From Lachnospiraceae bacterium (GTDB lineage: Bacteria; Bacillota_A; Clostridia; Lachnospirales; Lachnospiraceae), in assembly GCA_009774465.1 (NCBI GenBank), contig VSNT01000088.1, forward strand, positions 1-17,039: a stretch of 17,039 nucleotides of DNA, in the 5' to 3' direction. A program made the position numbers and the translations under genes. Within the stretch, counting starts at the first letter, position 1. Every line of letters starts with the position of its first letter. A model generated the notes under the pieces. The model saw nothing but the letters and a program-made list of their open reading frames with translations, made no database searches and was not told the origin of the DNA. Below, in pieces: positions 1-8,584 of the stretch.

Positions 1-46
1 GAACTATAGGTATGGTTAAATGGAAAATAAATTAACGAAATAAAAA

Positions 47-75
47 TTGTCACAGGTAAAAATATATGATAAAAT
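47..75 (+). promoter_or_regulatory. Sigma-A type promoter of the lipoprotein gene
   Basis: A -35 box TTGTCA (47-52) is followed by an exact 17-base spacer and a -10 box TAAAAT (70-75). The -10 is preceded by TGA, giving an extended -10. A second TAAAAT lies at 80-85. The box match and spacing are seen directly; activity is inferred. It would start transcription about 45 bases before the coding start at 127. Confidence 0.65.
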
Positions 76-126
76 AAGGTAAAATAATTACACTATATAA
101 CATTCGTTCAGATGGAGAGATGCAAA

Positions 127-2271
127 GTGAAAAAAATTATTCCATTACTGTTTTTATTTATATTTTGTTTAATATCCTGTGGAAAAAATGAGGAAAACAA
201 AGTTCAGACAGTCTCCCCCACAGATGAAGAAAATGCCCGGATTATATGGTATTATCAGGAGGAAAAGTCTGCCTATGAAAAGCCGGTGCCGGCAGTAGAA
301 CCGGAAGGTGTTTATGGGATACTGAGAGACTTTTATGAGACAGAAAATGGGGATATTTATTTCCTTTATCAGGAGGATTTAACGCCGGAGCAGGAGAATA
401 ATTATTACAGGATTAACGGTCCCAGGACAGATGCTGAATATGAAAACCACATTATCCGATATAATGCAGCGTCCCATTCTTTTGAGGAAATACAGTTAGA
501 GACAGATAAAAGTATTTTTTGGACAGATATAAGGGTTTCGGGAAATGGAACAATTATTTTATTTGATACACAAAGGGCTTACGTGTATTTATCAGGGGAA
601 GAACAATGTAAGGCAGATTTTCCCGCTGATCCAAGAGGAGGAACTATTTTTCAGGATGATGAACATCTGATCTGTCAGCCTACGACGGACTCGGCCTATA
701 TGGTTTTTGAGCTTCGAACAGGAGAAAAGACAGAAGATTATATCAGCAGAGAATTTATTCGTGAAGGGATAACAAATGGCGGAAGTTTTCTCGTCAAAAA
801 TCAGGAAACAGAACTTTTAGCGACAGGGAATGGAATCTATGAAAAAGAAGGGGAAGAGTGGATTTTAAAAGCTTCTTCTGAACGAACGAGCATGACGCTT
901 GGCGGTTTCAGGCCGGATGGATTGTGGAAGGAGGGAGAAGAGTATTTTCTTACTGCTGGGACTGTTCTATATCATTATTCTTTAGCAGAAATAAATTTGG
1001 ATGAGATGGTGGAGCTTAAGATTTTTTCTGTGACAGAGAGCAGTTTTTTAAAAAATACAGTGCTTGAGTATCAGACAGCCAATCCCAATGTAACTATCAC
1101 ATATGAATTTGCAGGAAGCAAGGCGCCTGCAAATAGTCAGGAAATGGATACACTGTATAAGCGTGTAAATTCAGAGATAGTATCCAGTCAGGCGGCGGAT
1201 ATTTATGTGTTCGACAATCTGCCCTGGGAGGGATATGCAAGGCAGGGAATGCTGCTGGACATTGATGAGACGGTGGAAATTTTACTGGATACCGGTGAAT
1301 ATTTTGACGGAGTATTGAAGGGATATCAGGAAGAAGAAGCAACTTTTGTTATTCCTCTGTTTTTTGAAGCGGACTGTATTGTATGCCGAAAGGAGACAGC
1401 GCCTTATGTAGAGAGCCTTTCCAGTTTGGCAGACTACCTTAAGGAGCATCCAGGTGAGTCCGGCCTTGTTCCCTATAGCTATCGGGGGAATGCAAAAGAC
1501 CTCTTTCTGCCTATGCTGTATCATTTTTACGGAAGCGAGCTTTATGAGGATGGAAAGGTAACAAAAGAAAGGCTGGAATCATTTCTTGAGGAAGCAATGA
1601 TTCTCTATGACCGGTTGATGAGTGAGGAAGTGACAGAAGTTCGTGCTTATCAATTGGATTATAAAAACTATGATCTTATGGAAGAAGAATTTTGGCAGCT
1701 TCTGGGGTGTGGAAAAGGAAATGTGTCATTGGCTGTTTTAGGAAGACTGGGAGTATGGTTATTTCCTCAGATTTCTCATTATGAAGAGTTTGAAATTATT
1801 TCTACCGGGCAGTTCCATTCCGGCATGTTGGCTGGGGTGCACAGTCAAACAGAATATCCCAAAGAGGCATGTGAATTTCTGCAGTTTCTGGCTTCCTATG
1901 CAGGTACTTTTAGTGAGAAGAGTAGTGTAATCCCCGGGATACCGGTGGCCAGGCAGACAGTAGATGTATGGATAGAGTTCTATGAAGAAACATGTAGGGA
2001 AAGATGGGGATATGATCGGGAATTTTATTATAGCCCCACATATGGAGAAGGTTATCCTCTTTATTATCCAGTAAAAGAGGACGGTATGTGGCTGAAAGAG
2101 CTTTTGGATAAGGCTGTTATTCCCAGAGGCTATGCAAGCTCCCTGACAGATTCTACTTATGCCATTTTAGAACAGGGAATTGATGGATATTTTGAAGGGG
2201 AGAAATCGCTGGAAACGACTGTGGATGAACTATACAGTAAGATCAGTATTAAGCAGAGCGAGGAAGAGTAA
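127..2271 (+). CDS. Lipoprotein with solute-binding-protein-like C-terminal half
   Basis: An exported lipoprotein of 714 residues from a GTG start at 127. GGAGAG at 114-119 sits 7 bases before this GTG, and the signal peptide then begins directly with a KK pair. The in-frame ATG at 112 has no ribosome binding site. The signal peptide ends in a lipobox LISC, with lipidated Cys18. Residues ~30-295 are rich in short beta-like segments (stretches such as GDIYFLY and GTIILFD) and could be a propeller-like domain. From about residue 296 the protein resembles a family 1 extracellular solute-binding protein: a beta strand (LKIFSV), a helix, then 'NPNVTITYEF', followed by 'ADIYVFDNLPWEGYARQG', typical of sugar-binding proteins. 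No permease or ATPase is adjacent, so it may be a sensor or use a transporter elsewhere. The binding-protein similarity is fairly clear; the N-terminal assignment is a guess and the ligand is unknown. Confidence 0.8.
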   Translation: MKKIIPLLFLFIFCLISCGKNEENKVQTVSPTDEENARIIWYYQEEKSAYEKPVPAVEPEGVYGILRDFYETENGDIYFLYQEDLTPEQENNYYRINGPRTDAEYENHIIRYNAASHSFEEIQLETDKSIFWTDIRVSGNGTIILFDTQRAYVYLSGEEQCKADFPADPRGGTIFQDDEHLICQPTTDSAYMVFELRTGEKTEDYISREFIREGITNGGSFLVKNQETELLATGNGIYEKEGEEWILKASSERTSMTLGGFRPDGLWKEGEEYFLTAGTVLYHYSLAEINLDEMVELKIFSVTESSFLKNTVLEYQTANPNVTITYEFAGSKAPANSQEMDTLYKRVNSEIVSSQAADIYVFDNLPWEGYARQGMLLDIDETVEILLDTGEYFDGVLKGYQEEEATFVIPLFFEADCIVCRKETAPYVESLSSLADYLKEHPGESGLVPYSYRGNAKDLFLPMLYHFYGSELYEDGKVTKERLESFLEEAMILYDRLMSEEVTEVRAYQLDYKNYDLMEEEFWQLLGCGKGNVSLAVLGRLGVWLFPQISHYEEFEIISTGQFHSGMLAGVHSQTEYPKEACEFLQFLASYAGTFSEKSSVIPGIPVARQTVDVWIEFYEETCRERWGYDREFYYSPTYGEGYPLYYPVKEDGMWLKELLDKAVIPRGYASSLTDSTYAILEQGIDGYFEGEKSLETTVDELYSKISIKQSEEE

Positions 2272-2308
2272 ATTTTTAAATTGAATACAGGACTGTTACT
2301 GCCCCGAT

Positions 2309-2347
2309 AAAAACAGCCGCCCCGTTACATCTGTATCGGAGCGGCTG
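2309..2347 (-). terminator. Rho-independent terminator of the chemotaxis receptor gene
   Basis: CAGCCGC (2314-2320) pairs with GCGGCTG (2341-2347), with extra G:C pairing inside the loop arms. Read on the minus strand, the stem is followed by five T residues (2313-2309), the arrangement for ending minus-strand transcription. It lies about 110 bases past the receptor stop codon. The plus side has no T tract, so termination of the convergent lipoprotein gene here would be weak at best. Confidence 0.75.
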
Positions 2348-2457
2348 CTAATTGCAATCAGGGAAACTCTGAATCAATAAATAAAGCGTTTCTCACACAG
2401 GATTTGTGCTGCAAAACAGCATATTCCTCTGTAAATCTATGCGCACTATGGGCATTC

Positions 2458-4527
2458 TTAGATTTTAAAGGCGTCAATCTCGGATTTTAATTCATCCATA
2501 TTTTCCCCAAGCACATCTGCTGTTCCATTTAAATTTTTAACGTTGGCAAGGAGCTGTTCTGCAATTGTATTTACGGTTTCAGCTCTGTTTGCAGTATCTT
2601 CAATAATGTCTGATATATTCATAACAGCCTGCAGGGTGTCGTTTCGTTCTTCGTCTGCCCTTCCAATGCTTGTTACGATTTCTCTGAGCCCTTCAACCAG
2701 CTGGTTTAGCTTTTGATTCATGGAACCAAATACGTTAACCACGTTTTCAACTGCTTTTCCCTGTTGTGCAACCATGTTTCTGGCCTGATCAGCCTGCTCC
2801 ACACTGTTTACTGTCTGCATCATAATATGAGATACATTATTACTGATTTCGCCAGCGGCCTTTGCGGAATCATCTGCAAGTTTTCTGATTTCTTCCGCTA
2901 CAACAGCAAAGCCCTTTCCGGCAGCCCCTGCTCTTGCCGCTTCAATAGATGCATTCAGGGAAAGCAGGTTAGTTTGCACAGAGATGGAGGTAATAGTTTC
3001 AACAAAAGTATTGATAATTTCCGACTCCTTTTTAAGGGTTTCTATACTTTCACCAACTCTGGAAGTAATTTCAGTGGTTTCCTCGGCACGTTTTCCAAGC
3101 ATACCCACAATTTCCATTCCTTTATTGATCATTCCTTCTGTTTCATTTACCAGCAGCTCTACATTTTCAACGACTTTTCCTACTTCCTGTATTTCATCAG
3201 ACAGTACATGGGTACGTGTTACACATTCCTGAGCATGTGCCGACTGCCTGTTTATACCCTCATTAATCTCACCGATTGCTTCGGTAATTTTATTGGAATA
3301 ATTGGTAATTGCACTGGACACTGTCTCTACATCATTAGAAGATTTTTCTAATTCACCGGTGGCTTTACTTACCTTCTTAACAAGCTTTTTCGTGTTGGCA
3401 ACCATATTTGCCGCTGAACCGGCAAGACCTCTGAACTCGTCATGCCCTTTTGCATTGATTTCAACGGTCAAATCGCCTTTTGCCACTTCACCAAGTTTGC
3501 CGGAAATGCGCTTCATGTTATTCTGAATGCCTGCTACAATAATAATACCAACAATCATTGCAATAATGCCGGCAAGAATTGTAAGCTGCATAGTCAGTGT
3601 CCGTATTTCAATTGCCTGATTGGTGACAACACTCATAGGAACCAATCCGCATATAGTGACATTAATTTCATTGCTTCTGCTATAGATAAAAAGATACTTT
3701 TCGCCACGGAAATCTACTTCAAGGGCGCCTGTGGGATTTTCAGGATCAATTGCCTGATAGAATTCCTGATCAAAAAAGACGGTTTCGCCTTCAGAAGTTG
3801 TGTTTTCTCCATCGGCTGATGACTGTGAAATAATTTCTCTGCCATTTTCAGTTACAAAGCCCACCAGGCTTCCTTCTCCCAGGTCGATTCCGCTGACAAA
3901 ATCTTCAATGAAAGACCGGCTGATATCTATTACAACGCAGCCATCACTATATTTGGTTAATTTTTCAAATGATAATATGTAAGTAGAAGAATCAATTTCC
4001 AAAGCAGCATCCAGAGCAGAATGTGAATCAACCCATTTGAAAATATCTCGTCCGGAAGAAGCCACTTCCTGTCTGTGTTCCTTTAAGATTCCATTTACAT
4101 TTTGCTTTGCTCCTGTAGTAAGAATCGTAAGATTTTCATTTGGTATGATGTGAAAGTTGCTGATAAAGGAATTTGCTGTAAGAGAGGTACGCAAATCCAG
4201 ATTCAGATTTTCCAATGCCAGCATTTTTCCTACCGGATCGCTTTCCAGAGCGCCGCCTACATAGTTGGAGACATTTGTGGCAAAGGCATATCTGGTACCT
4301 TCACTTTCTATAAACATGCAGCTCATTTCCACATAGTCTCTGGCCATGCTGATGGTCTGGATTGTACTTTCCTGAAATTTTTCCCGCATTCCTGTGGCCG
4401 CCTTTTGATAAGCGGAAACGCCGACAATTATCATAAAAATAATTGGAACAAGGAAGCAGAGCACAACCTTATTGCGAATACCAAATAACATAAAAGATGA
4501 TTTGCTTTTTATTTTTTCACGTTTCAT
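2458..4527 (-). CDS. Methyl-accepting chemotaxis protein (Cache sensor, HAMP, MCP signalling domain)
   Basis: A membrane chemoreceptor that senses an extracellular ligand and signals through CheA/CheW to flagella or another output. The start is the ATG at 4527 (minus strand; 689 residues), because GGAGGGG at 4540-4534 lies 6 bases upstream. The frame is open a further 16 codons without such a site. Domains: TM1 ~19-40; an extracellular Cache-like sensor ~45-305; TM2 ~310-334; HAMP ~335-385; coiled-coil signalling domain to the C-terminus. The conserved hairpin tip, with 'QTNLLSLNASIEAARAG' and 'GKGFAVVAEEIRKLA', is near residues 515-551 and marks the family unambiguously. There is no C-terminal pentapeptide for CheR/CheB tethering; the protein ends DAFKI. 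It is alone, with no che or flagellar genes in the window. The ligand is unknown. Confidence 0.95.
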   Translation of the reverse strand: MKREKIKSKSSFMLFGIRNKVVLCFLVPIIFMIIVGVSAYQKAATGMREKFQESTIQTISMARDYVEMSCMFIESEGTRYAFATNVSNYVGGALESDPVGKMLALENLNLDLRTSLTANSFISNFHIIPNENLTILTTGAKQNVNGILKEHRQEVASSGRDIFKWVDSHSALDAALEIDSSTYILSFEKLTKYSDGCVVIDISRSFIEDFVSGIDLGEGSLVGFVTENGREIISQSSADGENTTSEGETVFFDQEFYQAIDPENPTGALEVDFRGEKYLFIYSRSNEINVTICGLVPMSVVTNQAIEIRTLTMQLTILAGIIAMIVGIIIVAGIQNNMKRISGKLGEVAKGDLTVEINAKGHDEFRGLAGSAANMVANTKKLVKKVSKATGELEKSSNDVETVSSAITNYSNKITEAIGEINEGINRQSAHAQECVTRTHVLSDEIQEVGKVVENVELLVNETEGMINKGMEIVGMLGKRAEETTEITSRVGESIETLKKESEIINTFVETITSISVQTNLLSLNASIEAARAGAAGKGFAVVAEEIRKLADDSAKAAGEISNNVSHIMMQTVNSVEQADQARNMVAQQGKAVENVVNVFGSMNQKLNQLVEGLREIVTSIGRADEERNDTLQAVMNISDIIEDTANRAETVNTIAEQLLANVKNLNGTADVLGENMDELKSEIDAFKI

Positions 4528-4563
4528 CCCATACCCCTCCATGCTGTCAACCGTAACAGTATT

Positions 4564-4569
4564 ATTATA
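4564..4569 (-). promoter_or_regulatory. Probable -10 box for the chemotaxis receptor gene
   Basis: A perfect TATAAT on the minus strand, about 37 bases upstream of the ATG at 4527. The best -35 at normal spacing is poor (about TACAAA), and no sigma-28 flagellar-type promoter was seen. Two tandem copies of AACATTTTT (plus-strand reading) abut the box upstream and could bind a regulator. Confidence 0.4.
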
Positions 4570-4570
4570 C

Positions 4571-4636
4571 AACATTTTTCAACATTTTTGTATGTCTGGT
4601 GGGCACATCAGTTCAGGATGATTGTTCTTTCAGGAT
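4571..4636. repeat. Short direct repeats upstream of the receptor gene
   Basis: Two pairs of short direct repeats are visible. AACATTTTT occurs at 4571-4579 and 4581-4589, and TTCAGGAT at 4612-4619 and 4629-4636. The first pair sits in the -35 region of the candidate receptor promoter. Such spaced repeats can be regulator half-sites, but short repeats are frequent by chance in AT-rich DNA. Confidence 0.3.
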
Positions 4637-4748
4637 TTTGTACAATTATTTTATGCTGAAACTGTTATGTACTGTAATTTAATAAAACTTTGTGGGGGTA
4701 GGGAAGAAGAAAACAGGAAAAGTATATCAGGGCCAAAATTATGGTACT

Positions 4749-4764
4749 GTTAAATCGTTTTAAT
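4749..4764. promoter_or_regulatory. Auxiliary LacI-family operator (imperfect palindrome)
   Basis: GTTAAATCGTTTTAAT matches the perfect palindrome at 4900-4915 at 14 of 16 positions and keeps the central CG. The two centres are 151 bases apart, suitable for DNA looping by a LacI-type repressor. The similarity is seen directly; the repressor assignment (gene at 10026) is inferred. Confidence 0.55.
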
Positions 4765-4836
4765 AAAAATATTTATAAATAGAAAGCGCATAATTTGTAT
4801 AAAATAACTAAAAAATGAAAAAATAAAGAAATAATA

Positions 4837-4865
4837 TTGCAAAAAAATTCAAAAAGTGGTACTTT
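4837..4865 (+). promoter_or_regulatory. Candidate promoter of the sugar operon
   Basis: TTGCAA (4837-4842) is separated by 17 bases from TACTTT (4860-4865). Overlapping TTTATA/TATATA lies just downstream, so the exact -10 is uncertain. The perfect palindrome at 4900-4915 would fall about 25-40 bases after the start of transcription and could block elongation or initiation. This is a weak call in an AT-rich region. Confidence 0.35.
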
Positions 4866-4899
4866 ATATAAACAACGAAAGAAATCCATATACTTTTTA

Positions 4900-4915
4900 G
4901 TTAAAACGTTTTAAC
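4900..4915. promoter_or_regulatory. LacI-family operator (perfect 16-bp palindrome)
   Basis: GTTAAAACGTTTTAAC is a perfect inverted repeat with a central CG, the form bound by LacI/GalR-family dimers, whose hinge helix inserts a Leu at the central step. It lies just before the first gene of the sugar operon, whose last members are GH30 and, from its own promoter, a LacI repressor. It does not fit the CcpA cre consensus, which needs TG...CA ends. Confidence 0.75.
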
Positions 4916-4932
4916 ACAAAGGAGGAGTGATA

Positions 4933-6432
4933 ATGAATGAGGAATGTATCATCAGGATGAGTCATGTGACCAAAAAATTTCCGGGTGTTACAGCGCTTAA
5001 AAATGTAAATCTGGAAATGAAAAAAGGAAGCATTCATGGGCTGATGGGGGAAAACGGAGCAGGGAAGAGTACCCTGATCAAAATCATATCAGGCACTTAC
5101 TCTGAATATGAAGGAGAAATGGAGTATGAGGGCAGAAAGGTAAGATTCCGGTCAGAAAAGGAAGCGTTGCAGGCAGGAATCAGCGTTGTTCCCCAGGAGC
5201 TTCATCCGATACCGGAAATGACCATTGCCGAAAATATCTTTTTAGGAAGAGAACCCATAAAACATGCGTGGATTTTGGACAAAAAGGAACGGAAGCTTAA
5301 GGCGGCGCAGCTTCTTAAGACACTGGGACTTGATTATGATCCGGATACGAAGATGGAAAAACTCAGTGTTGCCCAGAAGCAAATGGTGGAGATTATCAAG
5401 GCAATATCAAGGGGAAGCAGGCTGATCATTATGGATGAGCCGACAAGTGCACTTACCAATGTGGAAACGGAATATCTTTTTCAGCAGATTTCGCTGTTAA
5501 AGGAAAAAGGAATATCCATTATTTTTATTTCTCATAAACTGGATGAAGTTTACCGTATCTGCGATACGGTGACGGTGCTTCGGGATGGGGAATACATAGA
5601 TACCAGACCGATGCAGGAGGTAAGCTGTGATGAGCTGATAGAAATGATGGTGGGGCGTCAGGTGGTGGATATTTATCCCAAACTGCACATGCCGAAGGAA
5701 AAGGCAGTTTTAGAAGCACAGGAGATAAGCGGAGATGGGTTTGAAAAGATAAGCTTTGCGATCAGAGAAGGAGAAGTGCTTGGTTTTGCAGGAATGATGG
5801 GAGCCGGCCGAAGTGAGATTGCAAGAGCTGTGTTTGGCCTTGATCAGATCAGAAAGGGAAAACTGCTTTTGAATGGCAGAGAAATAAAAATCGCGTCGCC
5901 CTCAGACGGTATTCATGAGGGAATTGCAATGGTAACGGAAGACCGGGCGGCATATGGCTTTGTGGGGGCAAGGTCTATTAAGGAAAATATCTCCCTGCCC
6001 AATATGGATCGTTTTGCACCCCGCTTTTTACTGAAAAAGAGGGAAATCGAAAATGCAGCAGGGGAAATCTGCCGGAAAATCAGCGTAAAGGCGCCAAGTA
6101 TTGAAACCCGGGCAGGAACCCTTTCCGGAGGCAATCAGCAAAAGGTGGTGCTGGCTAAGTGGCTGATCAGAGATTTAAAGGTACTGATTATGGATGAACC
6201 TACCAGAGGAATTGACGTAGGGGCAAAGCAGGAAATCTACGCATTGATTTCGGAGCTGGCCAGACAGGGGATTGCAATCCTTCTGATTTCCTCAGAGCTT
6301 CCTGAAGTAATTTCCATGAGCCACAGAGTTATGGTAATTGCAGAGGGAAAATGTGTAGGTGAATTGTCAAAAGAAGAGGTTACGCAGGACAAAATTATGA
6401 AGCTGATAGCAGGAGGCAAGTGTGAAAATTAA
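4933..6432 (+). CDS. CUT2 sugar ABC transporter, double ATPase subunit (RbsA/MglA/XylG-like)
   Basis: Cytoplasmic energising subunit of a carbohydrate importer, with two fused nucleotide-binding domains in 499 residues, normal for the family. The ATG at 4933 is preferred over the in-frame GTG at 4927 because GGAGG (4921-4925) lies 7 bases before it. Domain 1 has Walker A GENGAGKST (~39-47), the signature-like LSVAQKQ and Walker B LIIMDEPTSAL. Domain 2 has the degenerate Walker A GAGRSE usual in this family, an intact signature LSGGNQQ and Walker B VLIMDEPTRGIDVG. It is the first gene of the operon behind two operators. The next gene (permease) starts 34 bases on. Sequence motifs do not reveal the sugar; RbsA, MglA and XylG share this layout. 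Confidence 0.95.
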   Translation: MNEECIIRMSHVTKKFPGVTALKNVNLEMKKGSIHGLMGENGAGKSTLIKIISGTYSEYEGEMEYEGRKVRFRSEKEALQAGISVVPQELHPIPEMTIAENIFLGREPIKHAWILDKKERKLKAAQLLKTLGLDYDPDTKMEKLSVAQKQMVEIIKAISRGSRLIIMDEPTSALTNVETEYLFQQISLLKEKGISIIFISHKLDEVYRICDTVTVLRDGEYIDTRPMQEVSCDELIEMMVGRQVVDIYPKLHMPKEKAVLEAQEISGDGFEKISFAIREGEVLGFAGMMGAGRSEIARAVFGLDQIRKGKLLLNGREIKIASPSDGIHEGIAMVTEDRAAYGFVGARSIKENISLPNMDRFAPRFLLKKREIENAAGEICRKISVKAPSIETRAGTLSGGNQQKVVLAKWLIRDLKVLIMDEPTRGIDVGAKQEIYALISELARQGIAILLISSELPEVISMSHRVMVIAEGKCVGELSKEEVTQDKIMKLIAGGKCEN

Positions 6433-6465
6433 AATTTTCAATCTGTGAAGGGAGCATAGTTAAAA

Positions 6466-7431
6466 ATGAAAGGAAACGAAAAATCAATCAGGGTAGATGC
6501 AGCAGGATTATACCGGAAATATGGAATTTTTATTATTTTGGTTATTATGTTTATTATTTCCGCGGTAATGAATAAAAACTTTTTAAAGCCTCAAAACTTA
6601 CTTAATATTTTAACTCAGATCTCAGTCGTGACTATTATTGCGTGTGGGGAAACCATATTGATTATCAGTGGAATGATCGATTTGTCTGCAGGAATGGTAT
6701 GTACCATGTCGAGTTGTTTTGCAGCAGGGATACTTTTACAGACAGGCTCCTTAAGTGCGGCAATTTTGGCAGGAGTTTTCACTGGCGCTTTAGCCGGATG
6801 GGTAAATGGATTTTTGATCACTAAATTTAAATTGCAGCCTTTTATTGCAACCTTGGCAATGACGAATATAGCCCAGGGCATTACTCAGGTTTACACAGGG
6901 GGAACCGCCATCGGCGCAGGGGAAAAAGTGAGATTTTTAGGACAGGGCAGAATTCTGGGAATCCCAATGCCGGTTATTGTAATGCTTACCGCGGTAATAG
7001 CAATTTTTCTTCTTATGAGTAAAACAAAGCTGGGTGTGAATATTTATGCCATAGGAGGAAATGAAAAGGCGGCAATTGCTGCCGGCGTGGATGTAAAAAG
7101 ACAGAAAAGAATCTTTTTTACCATAAGCGGCGCACTGGTGGGAATCGCAGGGGTTATATTGATGGCAAGGCTTTTGTCGGCTCAGCCTTCGGTAGGAAAT
7201 GGATATGAGTTTGACGCGATCACTGCAACAGTAGTCGGCGGAACAAGCTTTACAGGCGGCAGCGGAAACGTGGGATATATGCTGATCGGTTCTGTTATTG
7301 TGGGGCTGATTAACAACATATTAAATCTTTTAAATGTTTCAACTCAGTATCAGATGATTATTAAAGGTATATTAATTGCAGGTGCAGTTATTATAGATAT
7401 TCAAACAAAAGGAAACAAATCGGAAAACTAA
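6466..7431 (+). CDS. CUT2 sugar ABC transporter permease (RbsC/XylH-like)
   Basis: Integral membrane channel of the importer, 321 residues, the normal size for RbsC-type permeases, with about eight to ten hydrophobic segments. Recognisable family blocks are 'GMIDLSAGMV' in the N-terminal third, 'TLAMTNIAQGI', and 'AIGGNEKAAIAAGVDV', the cytoplasmic loop that contacts the ATPase, plus 'GGTSFTGGSGNV'. AAGGGAG at 6448-6454 is the ribosome binding site, with a rather long 11-base spacing. Only one permease gene is present, so the channel is presumably a homodimer, as in RbsC. It sits between the ATPase and binding-protein genes in the usual CUT2 order. The substrate is not deducible. Confidence 0.94.
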   Translation: MKGNEKSIRVDAAGLYRKYGIFIILVIMFIISAVMNKNFLKPQNLLNILTQISVVTIIACGETILIISGMIDLSAGMVCTMSSCFAAGILLQTGSLSAAILAGVFTGALAGWVNGFLITKFKLQPFIATLAMTNIAQGITQVYTGGTAIGAGEKVRFLGQGRILGIPMPVIVMLTAVIAIFLLMSKTKLGVNIYAIGGNEKAAIAAGVDVKRQKRIFFTISGALVGIAGVILMARLLSAQPSVGNGYEFDAITATVVGGTSFTGGSGNVGYMLIGSVIVGLINNILNLLNVSTQYQMIIKGILIAGAVIIDIQTKGNKSEN

Positions 7432-7449
7432 AAACAGGAGGAAAAGATT

Positions 7450-8511
7450 ATGAACAGAAAAAAAGCAGCAGCATGTATTTTGGGAGGAATTTTACTAATC
7501 AGCGCATTGTCAGGATGCAGCAGTACCGGAAATGATGCGAAGGAAAGTACCCAGGAGGCAAATACCCAGACTGTTTCAGAGACATCAGAGACTGAAGCAG
7601 AGACAGCAGAGAGCGGACAGGAAGAGACAACTGAGGCAGCAGCGGATGGAGAAAAGCTGATTTTTGGATTTGCAAATAACAATGATATCTATCCTTATTG
7701 TGCAAAGTTCAGAACTTATTTAAAGGAAGCGGCAGAGCGGGAAGGCTTTGAAGTGCTGGTAACAGATGCAAAAGGCGACGTTGCGGTTCAAAATGGAAAT
7801 ATTGACAACTTTATTGTCCAGGGGGCATCAGTGGTGAGCGCCATCAGTATGGATTTGGATGGTTCTATTCCTGCGGTGGAAGCAGCAAAAAATGCGGGAA
7901 TTCCATATATTTCATTTTTGGCCAGTGTGAGGGATGAAGGAAATTATGATGCTTATATTTATGTAGGCTCCGAAAATTATGATGCAGGATACCTGCAGGG
8001 AGAATATCTGTGTGAGGTTCTTCCGGAAAATGCGCAGATTCTGTATTTGACAGACCGCCCCAGCGATCAGCAGTATGTAGACAGAAAAGAAGGACTTTTG
8101 GCAGCTTTGGCAGCACGCGGGGATATTGAAATTGTATCGGAAATGAACTCTCAGAATAAAAAGGATCTTGGAATGTCCATTACGGAAGACTGGCTGCAGG
8201 TGTATGATGAAATCCAGTGTATTGTAGGGCAGAATGACGATTCTGTGCTTGGTGCGATTGAAGCTTTAAAGGCAGCAGACAGACTGGAAGGCGTGATAAC
8301 AGTAGGACTGGACGGAAGTGAAGATGCTCTTAAGCTGATTCAGGCCGGCGAAATGACCATGTCGGTTCTGCAGGATGCAAAAGGACAGGCTGAGGCAGGC
8401 GTGGAAATTTTAAAACAGATCAGAGATGGTGTGGATCCTGCCACAATTGAAGATATTTTTGTACCTTTTCAGGCAGTGACTGTTGAAAATGTAGCGGATT
8501 ATCTGGAATAA
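7450..8511 (+). CDS. Sugar-binding lipoprotein of the CUT2 transporter
   Basis: Extracellular receptor of the importer, 353 residues, with AGGAGG a few bases before the ATG. The signal peptide ends in the lipobox LSGC (Cys23). A flexible linker rich in Thr, Glu, Ser and Ala (~24-75) tethers the binding domain to the membrane. From residue ~76 (LIFGFANNN) the fold is a type I periplasmic-binding protein of the RbsB class, shown by 'SMDLDGSIPAVEAAKNAGIP', 'YVGSENYDAGYLQGE', 'VGQNDDSVLGAIEAL' and 'TVGLDGSEDALKLIQAGE'. The gene follows the permease by 18 bases. RbsB-class proteins mostly bind monosaccharides or related small polyols; the GH30 gene next door hints at a glucoside or its product. 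Confidence 0.94.
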   Translation: MNRKKAAACILGGILLISALSGCSSTGNDAKESTQEANTQTVSETSETEAETAESGQEETTEAAADGEKLIFGFANNNDIYPYCAKFRTYLKEAAEREGFEVLVTDAKGDVAVQNGNIDNFIVQGASVVSAISMDLDGSIPAVEAAKNAGIPYISFLASVRDEGNYDAYIYVGSENYDAGYLQGEYLCEVLPENAQILYLTDRPSDQQYVDRKEGLLAALAARGDIEIVSEMNSQNKKDLGMSITEDWLQVYDEIQCIVGQNDDSVLGAIEALKAADRLEGVITVGLDGSEDALKLIQAGEMTMSVLQDAKGQAEAGVEILKQIRDGVDPATIEDIFVPFQAVTVENVADYLE

Positions 8512-8584
8512 TCTGTCAGACTGAGATAAAAATCGCAGGAGAGTTAGTGTAAAAAAATTGTGACGTTCCGGAATGGAGAATAAT

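Larger units (their letters stand above)
4576..4932. other. Divergent intergenic region between the receptor and sugar operons
   Basis: About 350 very AT-rich bases separate the minus-strand receptor from the plus-strand sugar operon. The region holds short direct repeats, two related LacI-type palindromes (4749-4764 and 4900-4915), a weak promoter candidate, and the ribosome binding site GGAGG at 4921-4925. No RNA gene, riboswitch-like fold or small coding frame with a ribosome binding site was recognised. Confidence 0.6.

Noticed and set aside
2713..3351. 212-codon open frame on the plus strand inside the receptor gene
   Set aside because: It is antisense to the highly conserved MCP signalling domain, Cys/Phe-rich without family features, and lacks a ribosome binding site.
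4900..4915. Possible CcpA cre site
   Set aside because: The palindrome lacks the TG...CA ends of the cre consensus. Its partner site and linked LacI gene fit a dedicated repressor better.
4576..4932. Riboswitch or small RNA in the long intergenic region
   Set aside because: The sequence is almost uniformly AT-rich and I could find no stable multi-helix fold or terminator-antiterminator pair.
5788..5860. Apparently defective Walker A (GAGRSE) in the second ATPase domain
   Set aside because: This degenerate form is normal for the second domain of RbsA/MglA-type proteins and is not a mutation.
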